Origin: Winogradskyella helgolandensis | Lineage (GTDB): Bacteria; Bacteroidota; Bacteroidia; Flavobacteriales; Flavobacteriaceae | Reading direction: 5' to 3' | Assembly (NCBI RefSeq): GCF_013404085.1 | Contig: NZ_JABFHO010000001.1 | Span: forward strand, 682,001-746,000 | DNA length: 64,000 nucleotides | Shown here: positions 28,239 through 34,243 of the stretch, piece by piece | Layout of the letters: the number at the start of each line of letters is the position of its first letter | How positions within the stretch are numbered: the stretch's first letter is position 1 | Notes under the pieces: generated by a model | Told to the model about the DNA's origin: nothing | Seen by the model: the letters and a program-made list of their open reading frames with translations, nothing else | Databases searched by the model: none | Position numbers and translations under genes: made by a program

Positions 28239-29339
28239 TTACTTATTCACAGAGAAAATATCCTTTAATTGTTCAATAACATTACCGTTTCCAGCAACTG
28301 TGATTTCTCCAATTTTATCGGCAATTTTCTCAACATATTCCATCTCTTTTAATTTAAACAACATATTGTTGTCTTCCATTAATTTCGCGGTATTTAACAA
28401 GCTTCTAGTAGAAGCTGTTTCTTCTCGTCTTGTCACTACATTGGCTTGTGCTTTTTTGTGAGCTATTAAAACTTGGTTCATAATCTCTTTCATGTCGCCT
28501 GGTAAAATAACATCTCGCAAACCTGCGTGCAATACGTTTACACCTAATTTCTCAGCTTGCGTTTTTACATCTTCTAAAACGGCTTTGGCAATCGTTTCCT
28601 TTTGCTCTAACAATTCATCTAAAGTGTAAGCTCCAACAAAGGCTCGTAATGCTAATTGCAACGTGATGTACAATTGCTTTTCGTAATCTTTGCTATGCAT
28701 TAACGCAGTTTCTACGTTAGTCACTTTGTATTGTGCATAGAAATTAATACGAACGGTTGCTTTGTCTTTGGTCAATAATTCTTGACCTGCAACTTCTAAC
28801 TGTAACTGACGCATATCTGCTTTGATGATTTTAATGGTTTGCTCGTTTTTCCAGAAATGGTAGGTACCATGTTCTAGGATTTTAACAAACACGTCATCTA
28901 CAATCATAATTGCTTTTTCGAATGCCGCTACCTCAAACGTTCTAATGTATTGACGCAATTGCATATTGCTAAACAAAGCTTTGCTGACGTCTTCTGTAAT
29001 TTCAATTTTACTTAAATCTACAGTTACGAATTTGTAGTTTATTAAACCGTTCCAAAAAGTGTAACGACCAGCTTTTAATACGCATTTAAAGTTGTTGTTT
29101 TCGTAAAGCAAAACGATTTCATTATCCTTTACATCTACAACATGCAATAGGTTTGCCAACGCCTCATCTTTAAGCAAGATTTCTAATGCTTTTGGTGCAC
29201 TGAAAGCTTGTGATAAGTCGTGTTTTACGAAATTTTCTCTAAAATTCAACCAATGTTTTCCTTCTGTAATAACGCGAGCGTAATTACCGTTTTTAAACAC
29301 TAAACCTACTGTACCTGCATGAATTCTTACTCTATACAT
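28239..29339 (-). CDS. Slipin (SPFH/band-7 family) of RNA-repair type
   Basis: A 366-aa stomatin-like protein. A beta-rich N-terminal part (RVRIHAGTVGLVFKNGNYARVITEG) leads to the band-7 domain (KDKATVRINFYAQYKVTNVETAL), the LGVNVLHAGLRDVILPGDMK segment, and a helical C-terminus (AQANVVTRREETASTRSLLNTA) that may oligomerise. No clear N-terminal TM helix. Slipins recur in bacterial RtcB operons, and their role there is unknown. The frame is open 19 codons further upstream, but MYRVRI at 29339 fits homologues in length. It lies downstream of the tRNA-like array, separated by a terminator at 29438-29457. Confidence 0.88.
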   Translation of the reverse strand: MYRVRIHAGTVGLVFKNGNYARVITEGKHWLNFRENFVKHDLSQAFSAPKALEILLKDEALANLLHVVDVKDNEIVLLYENNNFKCVLKAGRYTFWNGLINYKFVTVDLSKIEITEDVSKALFSNMQLRQYIRTFEVAAFEKAIMIVDDVFVKILEHGTYHFWKNEQTIKIIKADMRQLQLEVAGQELLTKDKATVRINFYAQYKVTNVETALMHSKDYEKQLYITLQLALRAFVGAYTLDELLEQKETIAKAVLEDVKTQAEKLGVNVLHAGLRDVILPGDMKEIMNQVLIAHKKAQANVVTRREETASTRSLLNTAKLMEDNNMLFKLKEMEYVEKIADKIGEITVAGNGNVIEQLKDIFSVNK

Positions 29340-29362
29340 GATTTCTAATTTTTTTGTTCTGA

Positions 29363-29382
29363 AGTTTCTAATTTTTAATTCA
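29363..29382. repeat. 20-bp repeat shared by slipin and prfH leaders (copy 1)
   Basis: AGTTTCTAATTTTTAATTCA occurs here, immediately before the slipin start, and again exactly at 33720-33739 in the prfH leader. Confidence 0.6.
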
Positions 29383-29432
29383 GAACGGTTAAACATTTAT
29401 AATAGAATTCTCTTTTTTGAGAATGACTATTC

Positions 29433-29457
29433 AAAAGATCCCGCTTTTCAGCGGGAT
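29433..29457 (-). terminator. Terminator between tRNA-like array and slipin
   Basis: An 8-bp perfect stem with GC core (29438-29445 with 29450-29457), tetraloop, and CTTTT following on the minus strand. A second hairpin (29405-29423) lies just beyond, and a 10-bp perfect hairpin (29470-29479 with 29496-29505) just before. Likely the 3' end of the array RNA, with some read-through into slipin. Confidence 0.7.
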
Positions 29458-29814
29458 TAGTTCAACTGCCATATTTGAATGCATCTTTAAGACTTTTCAA
29501 ATATGAGTTTCACTAACAGAGCGAAAGAAAACCATCTTTCTAATTACGGAAATACAATTGATTTAAAGATTTTTTAAGCTTTGTTCTTTAGACGATTTAT
29601 CAATTTTGAAACAACCGTTTTGGTGCTTCGTTAATCAAAAAATGAATCTTTAAAAGAAAACCTAAAATGGCTTTAAATACATCAGTATTTCAAGGTGTTT
29701 TCTAGACTGCGTAAACAACGAATTGCTTTTGCGAGTTTTAGTTCACTTTGTTTTTGCCATTTAAAGTGTGGAGCACTTGGTGGTCTATTTTTAAAAGTGA
29801 CCTTCTTCGGGAAT

Positions 29815-29910
29815 ATGGATTTTGAGTCCATTTCAATACAACATCTAAAGTGTTGCGCGTCTACCAGTTTCGCCACAAACCCATTTGAGTTTGGCAGGAC
29901 TCGAACCTAC
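29815..29910 (-). ncRNA. tRNA-like domain P1: circularly permuted, type II (Leu-like)
   Basis: Reading the minus strand, the T-arm comes first (29910-29894, 5-bp stem with one mismatch, loop TTCGAGT). Acceptor 3' strand CAAACTC, a 4-nt loop AAAT, and acceptor 5' strand GGGTTTG follow (29893-29876, 7 bp with one G-U). Then come TG, a D-arm with AAACTGGTAGA loop (29873-29857), and a full anticodon arm CAACA-CTTTAGA-TGTTG (29855-29839). A variable-arm stem can form between ATTGA after the anticodon arm and TCAAT before the T-arm. So the domain is a type II tRNA opened in the variable arm and closed at the acceptor. Formal anticodon UUA. A hairpin ATGGA/TCCAT (29815-29831) ends it. Confidence 0.6.
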
Positions 29911-29913
29911 AAA

Positions 29914-29988
29914 TTGATCTATTGTTCTAACCAGACTGAACTACCTCAAATAAATTGAGAATGGGATTCGAACCCACGACCGATAGAT
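29914..29988 (-). ncRNA. tRNA-like domain P2: circularly permuted tRNA
   Basis: On the minus strand: anticodon-stem 3' strand ATCTAT (29988-29983), 5-nt variable loop CGGTC, T-arm GTGGG-TTCGAAT-CCCAT (29977-29961). Next come acceptor TCTCAA, loop TTTAT, acceptor TTGAGG (6 bp, one G-U), then TA at positions 8-9 and D-arm GTTC/GAAC with loop AGTCTGGTTA (29941-29924). One A follows, then anticodon-stem 5' strand ATAGAT (29922-29917). Every stem and canonical spacing of a class I tRNA is present, but the 3' half precedes the 5' half and the ends are at the anticodon. No anticodon can be assigned without knowing the joined ends. Confidence 0.65.
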
Positions 29989-29995
29989 GATGGTT

Positions 29996-30012
29996 ATTAT
30001 TTGGCAAATAAC
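29996..30012 (-). ncRNA. Gly(GCC)-type anticodon-arm-like hairpin
   Basis: GTTAT-TTGCCAA-ATAAT: a 5-bp stem with one G-U and a 7-nt loop with U33 and GCC in anticodon position. It lies just upstream (minus strand) of domain P2. No matching D-arm or acceptor was found, so it may be an isolated arm or part of P2's opened anticodon loop. Confidence 0.4.
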
Positions 30013-30112
30013 CGAAGCCTTCAAGTCAAGTTGAATATAAAAACCTCATACCAATTGGTAAGGATTTATACAATAGTGCTATACCGAAACACGTAACAAG
30101 ACTTGCTTGATG

Positions 30113-30249
30113 TGGAAGCAGTAGGACTCGAACCTACACGCTTATCAAGACCAGATTTTAACTCAACGGATTCTATTTATTAATAGGATTCGTTGAATGC
30201 GTAAAAACGCATTTCAGTCTGGCGAGCCAACCAATTGCTCAATGCTTCC
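30113..30249 (-). tRNA. tRNA-like gene T3 with insertion in anticodon loop
   Basis: 137 nt. Acceptor GGAAGCA/TGCTTCC is 7 bp perfect, discriminator A. TT and D-arm GAGC/GCTC with AATTGGTTG loop follow, then G26, anticodon-stem CCAGA/TCTGG (30222-30218 and 30155-30151), a 13-nt variable region, and T-arm GTAGG-TTCGAGT-CCTAC. The anticodon loop is replaced by 62 nt containing two hairpins. Removing about 55 nt at the canonical intron position would leave loop CTGAAAA (anticodon GAA), but the long variable region is not Phe-like, so the identity is open. No encoded CCA. Confidence 0.65.
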
Positions 30250-30274
30250 AGTTTTAATATTTTATAGAACGTTG

Positions 30275-30475
30275 TACCTCTTACCAGATTCGAACTGGTA
30301 CTTTCATAATAATGAACAGACAGACTCTAAATGCGCTTCCCTACTTTACATCTTGTGCATTTCGGTGCTTCTGCAAAACCTAGTCATTGGTGAGTGTGCC
30401 ACCAACCACATAATCCTATCACTCCACGGTTACGTAAATCTTTTTCCGCAGCTCTTCCTTTTGAGCTAAAGAGGT
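30275..30475 (-). tRNA. tRNA-like gene T4 with large insertion between D-arm and T-arm
   Basis: 201 nt. Acceptor ACCTCTT/AAGAGGT is 7 bp perfect, discriminator A. TA, D-arm GCTC/GAGC (30466-30451) and T-arm ACCAG-TTCGAAT-CTGGT (30299-30283) directly abut the acceptor. A type II variable-arm hairpin TTCAT-TATT-ATGAA lies before the T-arm. A weak anticodon stem GCGGA/TCTGT is possible. About 115-125 nt more than a type II tRNA separates D-arm and T-arm, including a hairpin TTGGTG/CACCAA. Anticodon not assigned. Confidence 0.62.
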
Positions 30476-30479
30476 ATTA

Positions 30480-30783
30480 ATATTTTAAAAAAGCGTGCTG
30501 AGAATACCTGCGCTTTTAGATAAGCTTTTCTAGAATTATGGCTTACGCTTTCCCTAGTTTTCCACGTTCTTCTCATTGCTTAGAGAATCCTGTACTTATC
30601 TGATGCCTTAATACATTATAGCTGTTCGGCAACTTAGACTTGGCTTGCATAGTGGCTTTTTACCACGCTTTGCAATAACGAGGGTTGGCTCCCTCACCAT
30701 TCATAAACGTCCTCTCTTGAGGCGGCTTATTAGAATGTTTACCACACATTAAAGGCTTGCGACCTCTAACGTTCCATATATTT
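30480..30783 (-). ncRNA. Structured non-coding segment of the array RNA
   Basis: No gene. It contains several small hairpins (for example GAGGG/CCCTC and GTGG/CCAC around 30650-30700). One strand of a 15-bp long-range helix (30622-30636) pairs perfectly with 31004-31018. It does not match any RNA family I recognise. Confidence 0.4.
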
Positions 30784-30838
30784 CAATGGATTTAGGCAAC
30801 TACTAACTGCTATAATGTTCGAAGTCTTTTGCGTTTTC

Positions 30839-30911
30839 TGTATAAAAATACAATGCTCTACCTGAGCAATCCTTCATTGGTGTAGGATTGGGAATCGAAC
30901 CCAAACATATT
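30839..30911 (-). ncRNA. tRNA-like domain P3: circularly permuted tRNA
   Basis: Minus strand: CAAT, variable ATGT, T-arm TTGGG-TTCGATT-CCCAA (30904-30888), acceptor TCCTACA, loop CCAA, acceptor TGAAGGA (6 of 7 bp). TT and D-arm GCTC-AGGTA-GAGC (30867-30855) follow, then ATTG, which can pair with the CAAT at the beginning (anticodon stem, 4 bp). An adjacent hairpin TGTAT/ATACA lies at 30852-30839. The acceptor strand TCCTACA can instead pair with TGTAGG at 30959-30954, giving a non-permuted alternative. Both folds use the same T-arm. Confidence 0.55.
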
Positions 30912-30959
30912 GACCTAGGAAAAGGGCTTCGAAAATGGCTTCGTAGATTTTGGCCTACA

Positions 30960-31448
30960 AAATACCAACCTTTTCCTTGTGTGTCTCCCAACACACGGTA
31001 CTTTAAGTTGCCGAACAGTTTTCTGTCGGGTAACTTTAATACTGCAATGCGCTCCATTAGGTTGGATAACCAAAAATGTAACCCATTACTACAACTTTTC
31101 CTATTGATGTCTCCACCTCAAGCCTAACTTGTGTGTTGGCTATAAATCCTTATCTGCGTCAACGGTTGTCCCTTGCAAATAATGATTTATGTTAACTGCT
31201 TGCTTACTTGTACTATATTCAAAATGAATACAGTCTCCACTTGTACTGTCTACAAATAGATTTATCCTTGTTACCAAGTTTATCTAAAGACGATAAGCCA
31301 CCTCACATCATTAATAATTAATGATGATTTTATTAATATTGAAGCTAAAATTCAACTTCAATTTCTTTCAAAGAACTTATATTAAGCTCTGCTAGACTCC
31401 TTTTTCTAGCAGAGCGCTACTTTTAAAGTCTGATTCCAAAAAGACTTC
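30960..31448 (-). ncRNA. 5' structured part of the array transcript
   Basis: No gene is called. From the promoter inward: a 6-bp hairpin at 31426-31447, an 11-bp perfect hairpin (31386-31396 with 31405-31415), a near-perfect palindrome at 31306-31326, and a CTTG-GTAA-CAAG hairpin near 31270-31281. A hairpin at 31121-31141 and the second strand of the 15-bp long-range helix (31004-31018) follow. A short reverse-strand ORF over 30803-31057 overlaps the tRNA-like domain and is not believed. Confidence 0.45.
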
Positions 31449-31463
31449 TAATTAATTACACTG

Positions 31464-31499
31464 CAAATATTCTGAGCTATTGCGCAGTCTTTTTGCGTA
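31464..31499 (-). promoter_or_regulatory. Promoter of tRNA-like array with island operator (copy B)
   Basis: Minus-strand -7 box AATATTTG (31464-31471), nine bp, then the 19-bp element TGCGCA-N7-TGCGTA (31481-31499). Box, spacing and element are the same as at rtcB. It lies between the exonuclease stop and the array, so it drives the non-coding array (and perhaps slipin). Confidence 0.72.
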
Positions 31500-31532
31500 G
31501 TTAAATTATATTTTGTTTTTAATTCAATTTTT

Positions 31533-32084
31533 TTAGAATTGTATATTTTGATTTAAGCACCAATTCAGAATTTTTGCAATGTTCTTAGCATCGTCAATTC
31601 CTCTATGATGTGTGCCTTCTAATGGAATTTCTAAGATGTCTAGCGCACCATTCATACCAACTTTTCGGTTTAAACCTTTAACTTCAGAAAACAGTGTTTT
31701 TACATTTATATGGTTTTGCGACAAAGGGTATTCTACTCCTCTAATCTTACACTGTTTTTTCATCATATTTAAATCGTAAGCACCATAACTTGCCCATGTG
31801 TATTGATGTGCATCATAATCATCTCTTAATTTTTCACAAGCGTCTTTAAAAGTGATGCCTTCTGAGTCCAACAATTCTTGTGTAATTGTTGTTAGTTCTG
31901 TACAAAAAGGACTGATTTCTGAGCGTGTTGGTTTAATTAACATACCCTCATTTTTAGAAATTAATCCTGTAGATGTATCTAAAACACAGATACCAATTTC
32001 TATGATTTCATTGACTTGACCTGCCGGAATTTTTCCATTCCAACATGTGGCTTCGAGATCTATAATTATTATATATTTATTCAT
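31533..32084 (-). CDS. DEDDh 3'-5' exonuclease (ERI-1/KapD-like)
   Basis: A 183-aa exonuclease fold. Asp9 and Glu11 in IIDLEATCW are the first two metal ligands. YGAYDLNMMKKQC holds the middle Asp, and HHRGIDDAKNIAKIL holds the His-Asp of motif III. ERI-1/KapD relatives trim 3' ends of structured RNA. It is the third gene of prfH-TPR-exonuclease, 48 bp after the TPR gene. In context it may remove damaged RNA 3' ends before nucleotide addition and ligation (inference). Confidence 0.9.
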   Translation of the reverse strand: MNKYIIIIDLEATCWNGKIPAGQVNEIIEIGICVLDTSTGLISKNEGMLIKPTRSEISPFCTELTTITQELLDSEGITFKDACEKLRDDYDAHQYTWASYGAYDLNMMKKQCKIRGVEYPLSQNHINVKTLFSEVKGLNRKVGMNGALDILEIPLEGTHHRGIDDAKNIAKILNWCLNQNIQF

Positions 32085-32132
32085 GTTTTCTATATGTTTT
32101 TTTATTCCTGTTTAATTAGGAATGATAAATTC

Positions 32133-32663
32133 TTATTTCTTCTTTTTTTTCTTTGTGTTCTTGGTTTTTTTAGTCTTTTCTGGTTTCATTTTGTTTTTGA
32201 TCCTTTTAATTTCAGAATCGATGAAACTGATAAAACTGTTATTGTAAACGTGCTTTTTTGCGAGCTTTAAAGTCTTTAATGCCTTCTTGTATTTTTGAAG
32301 AATTTCAAAAAGTTGCCCTTGAAACAAGTAAACTTCCCCTTTGTTTAACCCTTTAACGGTTAGAGAAAAGTCAATAAGTTTTTGAGCTTCTTCGTAGTCT
32401 TCATTCCACATTAAAACTAGAATGTATTTTGAATACACTTTGTGAAAATCTAGTTTGTTAGCCAAAGCCTCTGCGTAATAGTGTTTGGCTTTTTCATAAT
32501 CGCCAAACTGCTCAGCTTGTAAGCGTCCCATTAAATACAAAGCATAAGCGTTGTCTGCTTCGTAGGATAAGGCGTAGTTTAGATTTTCTACTGTTTCTTC
32601 TAGTTCGTATGGATAAGCATCTATGGCTTTAAGCACGTAATTGTTTAACAAATTCGTGTCCAT
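32133..32663 (-). CDS. Tetratricopeptide-repeat protein
   Basis: 176 aa with helical TPR motifs (NAYALYLMGRLQAEQFGDYEKAKHYYAEAL; EDYEEAQKLIDF; GEVYLFQGQLFEILQKYKKAL) and a strongly basic lysine-rich C-terminal tail (about 25 residues) that could contact RNA. No signal peptide. It is placed 11 bp after prfH and 48 bp before the exonuclease gene, probably co-transcribed. Likely an adaptor or scaffold in the RNA-repair unit. Confidence 0.8.
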   Translation of the reverse strand: MDTNLLNNYVLKAIDAYPYELEETVENLNYALSYEADNAYALYLMGRLQAEQFGDYEKAKHYYAEALANKLDFHKVYSKYILVLMWNEDYEEAQKLIDFSLTVKGLNKGEVYLFQGQLFEILQKYKKALKTLKLAKKHVYNNSFISFIDSEIKRIKNKMKPEKTKKTKNTKKKKKK

Positions 32664-32674
32664 TTTTTAATTGT

Positions 32675-33385
32675 TTAATTGTTTAATTGTTTACGCAATT
32701 CATTTTTTAATGCGCAACGTTGTTTTTTAAATTTTTTTACAATTGTATTTCTCTTAAAATCTGAGCCTTTAAAAACTTTTATAGGATTACCTCTTTCTAT
32801 CGATAGATGGTTTTTCCATTGGCTTTTAATTCCAGATCGCAAAGCTTCTAATTGTACTTCTGCAACTTTTTCTTGTAAGCGTGCTTTTGCTATTTTTCTG
32901 TTTTGATGTTGCGAGCGACTATCCATAACCAACACTTGCGTTTTTGTAGGTAGATGCGTCGCTCTAATAGCTGAGCTCACTTTGTTTACATGTTGTCCTC
33001 CTGGTCCAGAACTACGTGTGGCTTGATACGTTATATCTTTTTCAAGAATTTGAAATTGTTCACTTTTTCTAATTTCATATAAACCAACAAACCAGTTTTT
33101 ACGCTTATGTTGTGGTCTAAATGTTGAAGTGCCAATCCACTGAATTGTGCCTGACCATTGACTCAAAAACCGACTTAGGTTGTTTCCTTTGAGCTGAACT
33201 GTTACAGATTGCAACGTCATATTCTCAATGCCTTTTTCTCTATGTAGGATTTTATATTGAATATCCTTGTCGTTTACAGATTCTAAGAAATGTTTTAGAA
33301 TTTGAGCCACAACCCAACTGCATTCTGCTGGTCCTCGACCTGAGGTTATTTGTATTATTTTAGTATTTATTAATGGTTTTCCCAT
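32675..33385 (-). CDS. prfH: Peptide chain release factor homologue PrfH
   Basis: A 236-aa class I release-factor-like protein lacking the full codon-recognition domain. The peptidyl-tRNA hydrolysis motif GGQ (residues 129-131) lies in SSGPGGQHVNKVSSAIRATH. A basic C-terminus follows. The N-terminal ITSGRGPAECSWVV segment is typical of PrfH. PrfH is known to pair with RtcB-type ligases to rescue ribosomes whose 16S decoding centre has been cut. Here it heads prfH-TPR-exonuclease, about 5 kb from rtcB in the same island and orientation. Confidence 0.93.
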   Translation of the reverse strand: MGKPLINTKIIQITSGRGPAECSWVVAQILKHFLESVNDKDIQYKILHREKGIENMTLQSVTVQLKGNNLSRFLSQWSGTIQWIGTSTFRPQHKRKNWFVGLYEIRKSEQFQILEKDITYQATRSSGPGGQHVNKVSSAIRATHLPTKTQVLVMDSRSQHQNRKIAKARLQEKVAEVQLEALRSGIKSQWKNHLSIERGNPIKVFKGSDFKRNTIVKKFKKQRCALKNELRKQLNN

Positions 33386-33580
33386 GATATATGTTTTCTA
33401 ATAAAATCCTTGAGCTCCTATTTTAATGGCGCTTTTAGATAATTTAATTTGTGACGATATGAGATATTGATGTCATATTTCGAGCGCACTAAGCGAAGAA
33501 AATATCAATACTACACGTGTCTTGATTTTCTAATAATTGTTTTGAATAATGTGTTTAGCAGACTTGCTAAGAATGGGAAA

Positions 33581-33618
33581 CAAAAAATCCGAAACAGTGT
33601 TTAACTGGCTTCGGATTT
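33581..33618 (-). terminator. Intrinsic terminator in the prfH leader
   Basis: A 9-bp perfect stem (33585-33593 with 33610-33618) with an inner CAGT/ACTG pair. The T-run is on the minus strand. It lies about 200 bp before prfH. Confidence 0.75.
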
Positions 33619-33719
33619 CTCATTTATAATTTTAAAAAGTTTATCTAACGATAATCACGAAGCATCACAAAAGGCAGAATTCCTTTTGGATCGTTTTGAT
33701 ATGTTATACATAAACTCAT

Positions 33720-33739
33720 AGTTTCTAATTTTTAATTCA
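33720..33739. repeat. 20-bp repeat shared by slipin and prfH leaders (copy 2)
   Basis: Exact second copy of the element at 29363-29382. Confidence 0.6.
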
Positions 33740-33950
33740 ACATCTGTTTTGGTTGAAATGCGATGCAAATATAAAGGGTAATATTTTAAATTTCCAAATT
33801 AAACTTTAAATCAATTTATTGATAATCAGTTATTTATGTTGAATTTTAGAATATAGAATGCCTGTCCGCAAATGGCAGATTATCTAAAAAATTGAAGTGC
33901 AGTTATTTGCGCTTTAGGCATACATTAGTATCAACTTTAAAAAAATTAAT

Positions 33951-33986
33951 AAAAAAAGCACCCTTTTTTATGAGGATGCTTTTTTA
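33951..33986 (-). terminator. Terminator/attenuator candidate in prfH leader
   Basis: A-rich arm plus GCACCC pairs with GGATGC plus T-run, so it works in either direction. On the minus strand its 5' arm AGCATCC can pair instead, perfectly, with an upstream GGATGCT (34046-34040). That gives an alternative antiterminator fold. Confidence 0.6.
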
Positions 33987-34123
33987 ACTTGAATATTTCT
34001 AGTTTTACCTATTTCTCTACACTACAGAAATAGCTTTTCAGCATCCGATTTTGTAAAAAATGTATTGTCATAGGTTCCTTTTTTCTTTGTTTATTGGTGC
34101 AAATATGGTGATTTTTTTTAAAT

Positions 34124-34159
34124 CTGAAAGTTTTAGCTACTACGTAAGCCTTTTGCGTA
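34124..34159 (-). promoter_or_regulatory. Island operator (copy C) in prfH/WYL divergent region
   Basis: TACGTA-N7-TGCGTA (34141-34159) is the third 19-bp copy, with the same N7 spacing. At the distance used in copies A and B lies only a weak -7 box (AACTTTCA, minus strand). A better CATATTTG is 24 bp further. It could serve the prfH side, the WYL gene 85 bp away on the other side, or both (autoregulation). Confidence 0.6.
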
Positions 34160-34189
34160 TTAATTTTTTTCGTTTAAATTTAATGTTTT

Positions 34190-34222
34190 AGACCTGCTAG
34201 GTTTTTAAAACCTACAAGGTCT
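34190..34222. repeat. Dispersed palindromic repeat, copy 3
   Basis: AGACCTGCTAGG facing CCTACAAGGTCT around TTTTTAAAA, immediately upstream of the WYL-PhyH gene. Confidence 0.7.
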
Positions 34223-34243
34223 TATTCCGACAAAGGAAGTCTT

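Larger units (their letters stand above)
33386..34123 (-). other. Long leader of the prfH operon
   Basis: About 740 bp without a gene. In order from the upstream promoter it holds an 8-bp perfect hairpin (34009-34016 with 34026-34033), a terminator with a possible antiterminator (33951-33986), and a paired region (33859-33873 with 33905-33920). The 20-bp repeat (33720-33739) and a second terminator (33581-33618) follow. Transcription from the upstream element must pass both terminators to reach prfH, so attenuation or a separate RNA is likely. Confidence 0.5.

Noticed and set aside
29340..29396. Upstream start for slipin
   Set aside because: The added 19 residues are unlike slipin N-termini and overlap the 20-bp leader repeat.
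29695..30469. Plus-strand ORFs of 87 and 90 codons over the tRNA-like array
   Set aside because: Antisense to the tRNA-like domains, with no protein-like features.
30803..31057. 84-codon reverse-strand ORF beginning MERIAVLKLPDRK
   Set aside because: It covers the T-arm and D-arm of domain P3 and one strand of the 15-bp helix; its C-terminal residues are the translation of tRNA-like arms. A short fortuitous ORF in structured RNA is more likely.
30275..31440. Group I or group II intron explanation for the insertions
   Set aside because: No recognisable group II domain V or group I core, the T3 insertion is far too short, and there is no homing or maturase gene.
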